Assembly: GCA_017999135.1 (NCBI GenBank)
Contig: JAGOBT010000204.1
Location: 1 to 6,246, forward strand
Direction of reading: 5' to 3'
Source: Burkholderiaceae bacterium
Lineage (GTDB): Bacteria > Pseudomonadota > Gammaproteobacteria > Burkholderiales > Burkholderiaceae_C
DNA: 6,246 nucleotides
How positions within the stretch are numbered: position 1 is the first letter of the stretch; the number at the start of each line of letters is the position of its first letter. The position numbers and the translations under genes are program-made. The notes under the pieces are model-generated. The model searched no databases and was not told where the DNA came from. It was given only the letters and a program-made list of their open reading frames with translations. Shown piece by piece: positions 1 to 5,963 of the stretch.

Positions 1-1
1 C

Positions 2-202
2 CTGTTCGCCGCCTGCACCGTGGCCAGGATCTCGCTGGACAAGATCATCGGCCACCTGCTGCCCTTCGTGGGCGTGATCATCGGCTGCCTGATGCTGATC
101 ACCTACATCCCCAGCATCAGCCTGACGCTGCGCGACATCGTCTACGCACCGGCGGTGGTGGCGCCGGCACCGGGCCCGGCGCCGGCCATCGGCCCGCAGT
201 GA
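2..202 (+). CDS. dctM: TRAP transporter large permease, DctM family (C-terminal 66 residues, partial)
   Basis: This is the end of a gene that enters from the left edge; the reading frame is open from base 2 to a TGA stop at 200-202. The fragment reads FAACTVARISLDKIIGHLLP, followed by a hydrophobic helix (about residues 15-37) ending in TYIPSISL and LRDIVY. That arrangement matches the last transmembrane segment and end of DctM-type large permeases, the channel subunit of tripartite ATP-independent periplasmic (TRAP) transporters, which take up organic acids with sodium in the inner membrane. The last 17 or so residues after IVYAP are a low-complexity Ala/Pro/Gly tail that is probably not part of the fold. 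The substrate cannot be inferred. It is convergent with the HD-GYP gene, so it is a separate transcription unit. The call rests on one helix and its flanks, so family confidence is good but not complete. Confidence 0.72.
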   Translation: MFAACTVARISLDKIIGHLLPFVGVIIGCLMLITYIPSISLTLRDIVYAPAVVAPAPGPAPAIGPQ

Positions 203-206
203 GCAG

Positions 207-233
207 GGCCCGTGGTGGCTATTCCACCAGGCC
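207..233. terminator. weak stem-loop at the convergent gene ends
   Basis: GGTGG (214-218) pairs with CCACC (224-228) around a 5-base loop, and GGCC (207-210) can pair with GGCC (230-233) outside an internal loop. The structure spans the 16-base gap between the two convergent stop codons and the stop of the minus-strand gene. It has no T-tract on either side, so it is not a canonical intrinsic terminator. It may still slow converging polymerases. It could also be chance pairing in GC-rich DNA. Confidence 0.2.
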
Positions 234-1343
234 GTACAGCCGCTCAGGCGGCACGCGCAGCAGCATCTTGCTCTCGGGCACCAGGCTCTTGATGGCCCAG
301 GCCGGCTCGGCGGTGTTGCGCCGAGGGGTGCGCACGATCGGGATGCCGTTCTTGTCGGTCACGGCCGCGGCCACCGGGGTGTGGGCGGTGGCGCCGCGGC
401 GGATCACCACCGCCATCTCGCCCGAGGCCAGCAACACGAAGTTGCCCGGCGGGTAGATGCCGTATTCCTTGATGATGGCGGCGGCCAGCGGGCTGCCCTG
501 CGCCTCGGCGAACATCTGCCGTGCGGCGTCCAGGATGGGCATGGCCGGCCGCTCGGTGCGCGGGCTGATCTTGGCCATGAACACATCGGCCATGCGCAGC
601 ACCTGCGCCATCTCGCCCATGGCGCCGGTGCCGCTGGGGTAGCCACCGCCACCCGGGTGCTCATGGTGCTGCAGCACGGCCTGCAGCCAGTCGGCATCGT
701 CCACGCCGGCGGCCTGCAACTGGTCATGCGCGGCCTGGGGATGGGCGCGGATCTGGTCGCGCTGGGTGTCGTTCAGGCGGCCCATGGTGGCAAAGCGGCC
801 CTGCACCTCGACGATGCTGAGGTTCATGGTCAGTGCCGCCTTCACCAGGGTGCGCACACGCGTGTCGTCCCAGCCGGCGCGGCGGGCGGCCAGCTGGCCC
901 ACCATGGCGCAGTGCAGCGCGTGGTTCAGGCCATACAGGCTCAGGCGCTTCGGGTCCTGCCGCACCGAGTGGTAGATGCCGATGTCCGGGTCGCGGTCGA
1001 TCAGCGCCATCAACTGGGTGGCGAAGGTGTCGCAGCGCGCCACGAAGCCCTCGCGCGGCAGGCTGCCCAGCAGGATGTCGAGCCGCGCGGTGGTCTGCTT
1101 CCACAGGTCGAACAGCGTCATGCGGCGGGGCTGGCCGCTGGCGCTGGCGGCCTCCTCGGCGGCATCGGCCTCGTCGTGGTCGGCGTACAGGCCACGCGAC
1201 AGCAGTGTCTGCAGCTGGGTGTCATTGGCCACCACGCGGCCCTTGGCCAGCAGCAGCTGGCCCTGGTCGTCGCGCACGCCGAACGGCAGCGGCTTGCCCA
1301 CCTGGATCTGGTCCGCCACCATGCGCATCAGGTCGATTGCCAC
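219..1343 (-). CDS. HD-GYP domain protein with degenerate HD motif, probably not a cyclic-di-GMP phosphodiesterase
   Basis: This gene encodes 374 residues. An N-terminal region (about 10-55, with GKPLPFGVRDDQGQLLLAKG) resembles the domain that precedes HD-GYP in many betaproteobacterial proteins. The HD-GYP region runs from about 120 to 320: H141, H201-P202, HHE at 226-228, GYP at 234-236, D253 and the typical end motif IYPPG (296-300). Active HD-GYP enzymes cleave cyclic di-GMP at a two- or three-iron centre. Here the central HDxGK motif reads MNLSI (173-177), so the defining His and Asp are gone. The Asp of HHExxDGxGYP is Gly231. Catalysis is therefore unlikely; binding of cyclic di-GMP or of a partner protein is an inference. 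No membrane segment or receiver domain is seen. The GTG start at 1343 is chosen because a strong ribosome binding site lies just upstream; ATG codons 6 and 8 are alternatives. It lies 83 bases after the PRPP-synthetase-like gene on the same strand. A separate promoter was not found. Confidence 0.85.
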   Translation of the reverse strand: MAIDLMRMVADQIQVGKPLPFGVRDDQGQLLLAKGRVVANDTQLQTLLSRGLYADHDEADAAEEAASASGQPRRMTLFDLWKQTTARLDILLGSLPREGFVARCDTFATQLMALIDRDPDIGIYHSVRQDPKRLSLYGLNHALHCAMVGQLAARRAGWDDTRVRTLVKAALTMNLSIVEVQGRFATMGRLNDTQRDQIRAHPQAAHDQLQAAGVDDADWLQAVLQHHEHPGGGGYPSGTGAMGEMAQVLRMADVFMAKISPRTERPAMPILDAARQMFAEAQGSPLAAAIIKEYGIYPPGNFVLLASGEMAVVIRRGATAHTPVAAAVTDKNGIPIVRTPRRNTAEPAWAIKSLVPESKMLLRVPPERLYGLVE

Positions 1344-1348
1344 CGCCG

Positions 1349-1358
1349 CCCCTTCCCT
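1349..1358 (-). promoter_or_regulatory. ribosome binding site of the HD-GYP gene
   Basis: On the minus strand AGGGAAGGGG lies 5 bases before the GTG at 1343. It is the strongest Shine-Dalgarno-like stretch in the window and favours the GTG over the two in-frame ATG codons at 1328 and 1322. Such a good site also suggests that this gene is translated independently of its upstream neighbour. Confidence 0.6.
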
Positions 1359-1374
1359 GGATCAGGCATGGTCC

Positions 1375-1397
1375 GGCGTGGGCCGATCCCGCACGCC
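1375..1397 (-). other. GC-rich stem-loop between the PRPP-synthetase-like and HD-GYP genes
   Basis: GGCGTG (1375-1380) pairs with CACGCC (1392-1397), with two further GC pairs inside after a one-base bulge. On the minus-strand transcript it starts about 30 bases after the TAG stop of the PRPP-synthetase-like gene. No run of U follows, so it is not a standard rho-independent terminator. It could be a processing or attenuating structure, or chance in GC-rich DNA. Confidence 0.2.
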
Positions 1398-1426
1398 GCG
1401 CCCGACTCTAGCGCTGCTGGCGCCAC

Positions 1427-2308
1427 CTAGAAAGCCCGAACAGCCCCCGCCAGCAGGGGCGTGATCGGCACCACCGCGGTGGCATGCGGCACGGCGTCGC
1501 TGCTCCACACATGGCGCACCCCCGCGGCCTGCAGCTGCGCCCATGCGTCGCCGACGAACAACGCATGGGTGACAGCCACGTCCACGCTGGCCGCGCCGGC
1601 GGCCAGCACGGCCGTGGCCGCCTCCACCAGCGTGCGCCCGGTGCTGGCCACATCGTCCATCAGCACCACGGCGCGGCCGTGCAGTGGCACATCGGGCAGG
1701 GCCACCCGCACATCGCGGTCGCCCAGGCGCTGCTTGTGGCACACCGCGTGGTCCAGCCCGTGCACGGCGCCCGCGGCGGCCACCCACTGCAGGGCTTCCT
1801 CGTCCGGACCGAGCAGCAGCGCGCCGGGCACCCGCTGCGCCACCCAGGCGCCCAGCAGCGGCGCGGCCGTCAAGGCCCGGTTGGGGCAACCGGGCATCAC
1901 CTCGTCGAGCGAGGCGATGCGGTGCAGGTGCGGGTCGACCGTGATGAGGCCGTCCACCTGCGATGCCAGCAGTGCGGCAATGTGGCGCTGGCTCACCGCC
2001 TCGCCCGGGGTGAAGGCCATGTCCTGGCGCATGTAGGCCAGATAGGGCGCCACCAGCACGATGCGCCGCGCACCCAGCGCGCGGGCAGCCGGCAGGGTGA
2101 TGAGCAGCTCCACCAGCTTGTCGTGCGGCTGGTGCAGGCCGCGCAGCAGCAGCAACTCGGCCGGCAGGGCCGGCGGCAGGCGCAGCTTGCTTTCACCATC
2201 GGGGAAACGGTGGCGCTGCACCACGGCCCAGGGCACGTCCAGGGCCTGGGCCAAGGCCTGGCCGGCGGTTTGTTCGTCGTCGAAGCCGAGCAGCAGGCCT
2301 GGGTTCAT
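1427..2308 (-). CDS. PRPP-synthetase-like ribose-phosphate diphosphokinase, short archaeal-type form
   Basis: This gene encodes 293 residues, shorter than the roughly 315 of housekeeping bacterial Prs. The family transfers pyrophosphate from ATP to ribose 5-phosphate, giving PRPP for nucleotide, His and Trp synthesis. Visible motifs are FPDGE (35-39, ATP base binding), PYLAYMRQD (88-96), the His of TVDPH (H127), the K192-Q-R194 pair matching the catalytic flexible loop, and the PRPP loop DDVASTGRT (218-226). All main catalytic positions appear intact. The PYLAYxRQD...F..GEA pattern is closer to the short archaeal (class III) enzymes than to E. coli Prs, so loss of ADP allostery is plausible but inferred. 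The ATG at 2308 is the only reasonable start: the frame is open much further upstream, but only through other genes. The ribosome binding site is weak. It lies 89 bases downstream of the acyltransferase gene. A product supplying PRPP to pyrimidine synthesis would fit the operon. A specialised phosphoribosyl enzyme is the alternative. Confidence 0.85.
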   Translation of the reverse strand: MNPGLLLGFDDEQTAGQALAQALDVPWAVVQRHRFPDGESKLRLPPALPAELLLLRGLHQPHDKLVELLITLPAARALGARRIVLVAPYLAYMRQDMAFTPGEAVSQRHIAALLASQVDGLITVDPHLHRIASLDEVMPGCPNRALTAAPLLGAWVAQRVPGALLLGPDEEALQWVAAAGAVHGLDHAVCHKQRLGDRDVRVALPDVPLHGRAVVLMDDVASTGRTLVEAATAVLAAGAASVDVAVTHALFVGDAWAQLQAAGVRHVWSSDAVPHATAVVPITPLLAGAVRAF

Positions 2309-2397
2309 GCCTTGGTCGCTTTCAAGGTGGAAAGGGGCAGGCCGGGAGTATGCGCGCTGCCCGCCTGGCGCCCGGTCGTGTCGCTCAGCCCTGTTGC

Positions 2398-3165
2398 TCA
2401 GCCCGCCAGCCGCTCGGCCATGCACTGGTGCAGATGCTCGGCCAGGGCGCGGCGGTCGGCATGGGCGCTGCCCTGCGGCGGCAGCAGGTCGACATGGGCC
2501 ACCAGCCCGCGCGCGGTGGCCACGCGCCACAGGCTCTGCAGCAGGGTCGTCTCGCCGACGAATTGAACCGCCGGGCTGAAGCGCTGCTGCACATCGGCAA
2601 AGCGCAGCACCGCAGGCTGGATCGGCGTGGCGGTGGCGATGGCGGCCTGCAACAGGTTGGCGTGGAACGGCAGCAGTGCTGGCCCGGGCCCGGTGGTGCC
2701 CTCGGGGAACACCGCCACCGTCTCGCCGGCGCGCAGCGCGTCGGCCATGGCATGCACCACCCGCAGCGCATCGCGCTTGCGTTCCCGCTCGATGAACAGC
2801 GTGCCGGCGCCAGCCACCAGCCAGCCCAGCAACGGCCAGCGCCGCACATCGGCCTTGGAGACGAAGCGCGCCTGCGGCACCGCCGCATGCAGGGCGGCGA
2901 TGTCGAGCCACGACACATGGTTGGCCACCAGCAGCGTGGCGCCCGGCCGCGGCGTGCCACGCACCTGCAGGCCCACGCCCACGGCCCGCAGCAGGCCGGC
3001 CGACCACCACTGGATGCGGGCCTGGCGGCCGGCCGCGTCCAGCGACGGAAAGCGCAGCGCCATCACCGCCATGCCATGCAGCACATGCAGCACCAGCCGC
3101 GCCACGCGCCACAGCACCAGCGGCAGACGCGACGCGAGGGCCAGGCCGCCCGCCACGCCCGGCAT
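2398..3165 (-). CDS. PlsC-family lysophospholipid acyltransferase
   Basis: This gene encodes 255 residues. The family acylates 1-acyl-glycerol-3-phosphate to phosphatidic acid at the inner membrane; relatives acylate lyso-ornithine lipid (OlsA type). All four family motifs are present: NHVSWLD (82-88, catalytic His83 and Asp88), FIERERKR (124-131), FPEGTT (153-158, glycerophosphate binding) and TPIQPAVLRF (180-189). A hydrophobic, Arg/His-interrupted segment at about 15-37 probably anchors the protein to the membrane. The ATG at 3165 shares its A with the TGA stop of pyrX (TGATG), and no purine-rich ribosome binding site precedes it, so translation probably depends on reinitiation after pyrX. 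The frame stays open far upstream, but that stretch lies inside pyrX in another frame and is not coding. The substrate cannot be decided from sequence, and a second housekeeping PlsC may exist elsewhere. A direct link to pyrimidine synthesis is not evident. Confidence 0.9.
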   Translation of the reverse strand: MPGVAGGLALASRLPLVLWRVARLVLHVLHGMAVMALRFPSLDAAGRQARIQWWSAGLLRAVGVGLQVRGTPRPGATLLVANHVSWLDIAALHAAVPQARFVSKADVRRWPLLGWLVAGAGTLFIERERKRDALRVVHAMADALRAGETVAVFPEGTTGPGPALLPFHANLLQAAIATATPIQPAVLRFADVQQRFSPAVQFVGETTLLQSLWRVATARGLVAHVDLLPPQGSAHADRRALAEHLHQCMAERLAG

Positions 3166-3167
3166 CA
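3163..3167 (-). other. TGATG stop/start overlap, pyrX to acyltransferase gene
   Basis: The TGA of pyrX (3167-3165) and the ATG of the acyltransferase gene (3165-3163) share one base. The 20 or so bases upstream are pyrimidine-rich with no Shine-Dalgarno match. This points to termination-reinitiation coupling. Confidence 0.7.
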
Positions 3168-4490
3168 GGCGGCGGATGGGGCAGCAGGGGCGGCGTAGGC
3201 CACCGTGCCGGCCACCAGCGTGGCGCGCACCCGGCCGGGCAACGCCATGCCGGTGGCCTCGAAGGCGAACGGCGTGTGCTTGCCCTGGCTGAGCAGGCTG
3301 CCGGGCTGCACCGTCCAAGTGGCGTCGGGGTCGAAGATGCAGACATCGGCCACGCCGCCGGGCACCAGCTGGCCAGCCGACGAGGCCAGCGAGCCCAGCG
3401 CGTCGCCCAGCACCCGCACCGGGCCGCTGGTAACGCGGGCCAGCGTCGTGGTGATCGGCAGGCCAGTATCCGCACCCCACTTCAACGCCATGCTCAGCAG
3501 CAGCTCCAGCCCGGTGGCGCCGGGCTCGGCCTCGCCGAAGGGCAGGGTCTTCATGTCGCCTTCGACCGGCGTGTGGTCGGACACCAGCGCGTCCAGCGTG
3601 CCGTCGGCCAACGCGGCCCGCAGCGCGTCGCGGTCGCTGCCCTGGCGCAGCGGCGGCGTCAGCCGCATCGCCGGGTTGAAGAAGCCGATGTCCACATCGG
3701 TGAGGTGCAGCGAGTTGATCGACACGTCGGCCGTGATCGGCAGGCCCTCGGCCTTGGCCGCGCGCAGCAGGGCCACGCCAGCCGCGCTGGACAGCCGGCA
3801 CAGGTGCACCCGCGCGCCGGTGGTGCGCACCAGCTCGATGATGGTGAGCAGGGCCACCGTCTCGGCAGCCACCGGCACGCCCGACAGGCCCAGCCGGGTG
3901 GCCACCGCGCCGCTGGCGGCCACGCCCTTGCCCAGCCAGCCGTCCTGCGGCCGCAGCCAGGCGGTGTAGCCGAAGGTGGCGGCGTACTGCAGCGCCCGCT
4001 GCAGCACCAGGGTGTCGATGACCGGCACATCGGCCTGGCTGAAGCCGACGCAGCCGGCCTCGGTCAGCTCGGCCATCTCGGTCAGCACCTCGCCGGCCAG
4101 GCCGCGGGTGAGCGCGCCCAGCGGGAACAACCGGCACAGGCTGAGCTTGCGGGCGCGGAACTTCAGCATTTCCACCAGGCCAGGCTCGTCCAGCGTGGGG
4201 TCGGTGTCGGGCGGGCAGACCAGGCTGGTGACGCCGCCCGCTGCAGCCGCGTTCAGCTCGCTCTCCAGCATGCCTTCATGCTCATGCCCCGGCTCGCGCA
4301 GCCGCGCCGCCAGGTCCACCAGACCGGGCGCGACGATGCAGCCGGCCGCGTCGATCACGCGTTGGGGCTGGAAGTCGGCCGGCACCGCGCCGATGGTGAG
4401 GATGCGGCCGGTGGCAATCGCCACGTCGGCGCGTTCATCGCGGCCGCTCGCGGGGTCGATCAGCCGGCCGTTTTGGATCAGGATCTTCAT
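3165..4490 (-). CDS. pyrX: non-catalytic dihydroorotase homologue, partner of aspartate transcarbamoylase
   Basis: This gene encodes 441 residues with a complete type I dihydroorotase/amidohydrolase fold: an N-terminal beta part (1-55), the barrel from APGLVDL (54-60) onward, and a C-terminal beta part with [12 protein letters not shown] (378-389). Active enzymes close dihydroorotate through a two-zinc centre. Here the HxH of DLHxHLREPG is A61 and R63, the later ligand histidines fall on R180 and R232, the substrate-side PHH motif reads INS (258-260), and the SDDG segment reads SQAD (151-154). Only Asp305 (SDHTP) remains. The protein is therefore expected to be inactive. In Pseudomonas such a protein (PyrC'/PyrX) is required to assemble the PyrB dodecamer, and the adjacent genes match that arrangement. 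Its ATG overlaps the pyrB stop by four bases (ATGA) and has a GGGGAA ribosome binding site 6 bases upstream. An active PyrC must be encoded elsewhere. Automatic annotation would probably call it a functional dihydroorotase. Confidence 0.93.
   Translation of the reverse strand: MKILIQNGRLIDPASGRDERADVAIATGRILTIGAVPADFQPQRVIDAAGCIVAPGLVDLAARLREPGHEHEGMLESELNAAAAGGVTSLVCPPDTDPTLDEPGLVEMLKFRARKLSLCRLFPLGALTRGLAGEVLTEMAELTEAGCVGFSQADVPVIDTLVLQRALQYAATFGYTAWLRPQDGWLGKGVAASGAVATRLGLSGVPVAAETVALLTIIELVRTTGARVHLCRLSSAAGVALLRAAKAEGLPITADVSINSLHLTDVDIGFFNPAMRLTPPLRQGSDRDALRAALADGTLDALVSDHTPVEGDMKTLPFGEAEPGATGLELLLSMALKWGADTGLPITTTLARVTSGPVRVLGDALGSLASSAGQLVPGGVADVCIFDPDATWTVQPGSLLSQGKHTPFAFEATGMALPGRVRATLVAGTVAYAAPAAPSAA
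4487..4490 (-). other. ATGA overlap, pyrB to pyrX
   Basis: The pyrX ATG (4490-4488) overlaps the pyrB TGA (4489-4487). Such overlap suggests coupled, near-stoichiometric translation of two subunits of one complex, which suits PyrB and PyrX. Confidence 0.75.
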
Positions 4491-5449
4491 GCTTCATTCC
4501 CCGCAATGATCGACATCACCGCCATGCGCACCGCGATGCCGAAGGTGACCTGCGGCAGGATCACGCTGTGGCTGCCGTCGGCCACCTGGCTGTCGATCTC
4601 CACGCCGCGGTTGATCGGCCCCGGGTGCATCACGATGGCATCGGGCTTGGCCAGCTTCAGCTTGTCGTCGGTGAGGCCGTAGTTCTTGAAGAACTCGCCG
4701 GCGCTGGGCAGCATGGCGCCGCTCATGCGTTCGTTCTGCAGGCGCAGCATGATGATCACGTCGGCGCCGCGGATGCCTTCTTCCATGCTGTGGCACACCC
4801 GCACGCCCATGCCCTTGAAGTCGCCCGGCACCAGGGTCTTGGGCCCCACGGCGCGGATGTCGGGCACGCCCAGCGTGGTCAGCGCATGGATGTCCGAACG
4901 CGCCACCCGGCTGTGCACGATGTCGCCGACGATGGCCACACTGAGCTGGGTGAAATCCTTCTTGAAGTGCCGGATGGTGTACATGTCCAGCAGCCCCTGG
5001 GTGGGGTGGGCATGGCGGCCGTCACCCGCGTTGACCACATGCACATGCGGCGCGCAGTGCTGGGCGATCAGGTAGGGCGCGCCGCTCTCGCTGTGCCGCA
5101 CCACGAACATGTCGGCATGCATCGCGCTGAGGTTGGCGATGGTGTCGAGCAGGCTCTCGCCCTTGCTGGCGCTGCTCTTGGCAATGTCGAGGTTGATGAC
5201 ATCGGCGCTGAGCCGCTTGGCAGCGATCTCGAAGGTGGTGCGGGTGCGGGTGCTGTTCTCGAAGAACAGGTTGAAGACGCTCTTGCCGCGCAGCAGCGGC
5301 ACCTTCTTCACCTCGCGGTCGTTGACGCTGAGGAAGGTGCCAGCGGTGTCGAGGATGTGCGTGACCACGTCGCGCGGCAGGCCCTCGATGGACAGCAGGT
5401 GGATCAGCTCGCCGTGCTTGTTGAGCTGGGGGTTGCGCTTGTTCAGCAT
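4487..5449 (-). CDS. pyrB: aspartate carbamoyltransferase catalytic subunit
   Basis: This gene encodes 320 residues. The enzyme condenses carbamoyl phosphate and aspartate to N-carbamoyl aspartate, the committed step of pyrimidine synthesis, in the cytoplasm. The carbamoyl-phosphate domain carries [12 protein letters not shown] (63-74), the 80s loop KGES (96-99) and HPTQG (148-152). The aspartate domain carries [11 protein letters not shown] (175-185), MLRLQNERM (234-242) and MHPGPINRG (274-282). All are intact, so it should be active. Compared with E. coli PyrB the STRTR motif lies about 13 residues later. This N-terminal extension, with QLNKHGEL, is typical of Pseudomonas-type class A enzymes, where it contributes to nucleotide inhibition. 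No pyrI regulatory gene is nearby; PyrX follows instead. The ATG at 5449 is one base after the pyrR stop, and AAGGGAT (5459-5465) lies 9 bases upstream as a modest ribosome binding site. Expression is probably controlled upstream of ruvX or pyrR, outside this window. Confidence 0.98.
   Translation of the reverse strand: MLNKRNPQLNKHGELIHLLSIEGLPRDVVTHILDTAGTFLSVNDREVKKVPLLRGKSVFNLFFENSTRTRTTFEIAAKRLSADVINLDIAKSSASKGESLLDTIANLSAMHADMFVVRHSESGAPYLIAQHCAPHVHVVNAGDGRHAHPTQGLLDMYTIRHFKKDFTQLSVAIVGDIVHSRVARSDIHALTTLGVPDIRAVGPKTLVPGDFKGMGVRVCHSMEEGIRGADVIIMLRLQNERMSGAMLPSAGEFFKNYGLTDDKLKLAKPDAIVMHPGPINRGVEIDSQVADGSHSVILPQVTFGIAVRMAVMSIIAGNEA
4497..4502 (-). promoter_or_regulatory. ribosome binding site of pyrX
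   Basis: GGGGAA on the minus strand lies 6 bases before the pyrX ATG, inside the end of pyrB. It supports the start at 4490 and allows direct initiation in addition to coupling. Confidence 0.5.
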
Positions 5450-5450
5450 C

Positions 5451-5963
5451 TCAGATCGATCCCTTCACGCTGAAGCTGAAGCGGCCGTCGTCGGTGCGCG
5501 TCAGCGCCAGCTTCTGCTCGGCCGGCAGGCTGATCTTGGCGGCGGCGAAGGCTGGCTGGATCGGCAGCTCACGCCCGCCGCGGTCGACCAGCACCGCCAG
5601 CGTCACGCTGGCCGGGCGGCCGAAGTCGTACAGCTCGTTGATCACCGCGCGGATGGTGCGGCCGGTGAACAGCACGTCGTCGAGCAGCAGGATGTGCGCG
5701 CCGTCCACCGCGAACGGGATCTTGGTGGCGTCTGTCCCGCTGGCCATGCCGCGGGCCGAGAAATCATCGCGGTGCAGGGTGCTGCTGATCACGCCGGGCT
5801 TGCCCACCGCCAGCGCTGCCGGCAGGTCGGCCGCCAGCCGCTCGGCCAGCCAAGCGCCGCCCGACCAGATGCCCATCAGCGCCATGCCGGGGCGCCACAG
5901 CTGCTGCACGCCGGCGCGCAGCTCGGTGTACAGCGCCTCGGCATCGAGGGTGAGTGTGCTCAT
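5451..5963 (-). CDS. pyrR: PyrR, pyrimidine regulatory protein / uracil phosphoribosyltransferase
   Basis: This gene encodes 170 residues, the usual family length. It has the type I phosphoribosyltransferase fold: the segment [12 protein letters not shown] (61-72), the PRPP loop [12 protein letters not shown] (92-103) with the acidic pair D95-D96, and the PyrR-specific stretch [14 protein letters not shown] (122-135). In Bacillus, PyrR binds UMP or PRPP and attenuates the pyr transcript by RNA binding, and also makes UMP from uracil and PRPP. Its role in Gram-negative bacteria is less certain. The gene overlaps ruvX by ATGA, has no recognisable ribosome binding site of its own (the region reads ACCTTGAC before the ATG), and ends one base before pyrB, so it is probably translated by coupling. 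No PyrR anti-terminator or attenuator was seen between pyrR and pyrB, and there is no room for one. Any such leader would lie beyond the right edge. Confidence 0.96.
   Translation of the reverse strand: MSTLTLDAEALYTELRAGVQQLWRPGMALMGIWSGGAWLAERLAADLPAALAVGKPGVISSTLHRDDFSARGMASGTDATKIPFAVDGAHILLLDDVLFTGRTIRAVINELYDFGRPASVTLAVLVDRGGRELPIQPAFAAAKISLPAEQKLALTRTDDGRFSFSVKGSI
5960..5963 (-). other. ATGA overlap, ruvX to pyrR
   Basis: The pyrR ATG (5963-5961) overlaps the ruvX TGA (5962-5960). With no ribosome binding site upstream, pyrR translation most likely depends on ruvX translation. Confidence 0.7.

Noticed and set aside
130..199. GC-rich Ala/Pro/Gly repeat at the end of the TRAP permease, considered as a DNA repeat element.
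   Set aside because: It encodes a low-complexity protein tail within the frame, has no regular unit length, and has no second copy in the window.
1344..1426. Possible promoter (TAGAGT as -10, TTCTAG as -35) before the HD-GYP gene.
   Set aside because: The -35 matches the consensus at about half its positions and the pair is weak. It cannot be separated from background.
381..1430. Plus-strand open frame (349 codons) opposite the HD-GYP gene.
   Set aside because: It is a composition artefact of the same kind. The minus-strand frame has conserved motifs and a good ribosome binding site.
2309..2397. Possible promoter (CATACT as -10) in the 89-base gap before the PRPP-synthetase-like gene.
   Set aside because: No acceptable -35 hexamer lies 16-18 bases upstream. 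The match is no better than chance, so no promoter is called.
1427..3475. The PRPP-synthetase-like frame stays open upstream for a further 1.1 kb, suggesting a large fusion protein.
   Set aside because: The upstream part is Pro/Arg/Ala-rich shadow of the acyltransferase and pyrX genes. Homology begins exactly at the ATG at 2308.
2398..4137. The acyltransferase frame stays open upstream into pyrX, suggesting a dihydroorotase-acyltransferase frameshift fusion.
   Set aside because: pyrX is intact to its own stop in another frame, and the acyltransferase begins at the TGATG junction at the usual family length.
3276..4682. Long plus-strand open frame (468 codons) opposite pyrX and the end of pyrB.
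   Set aside because: It is antisense to well-conserved proteins, its translation is rich in His, Gln, Arg and Gly with no recognisable domain, and such frames arise naturally from the high-GC third positions of the genes opposite.
4568..5473. Plus-strand open frame (301 codons) opposite pyrB.
   Set aside because: It mirrors a gene with every catalytic motif intact, and its His/Val/Gly/Ala-rich product resembles no known family.
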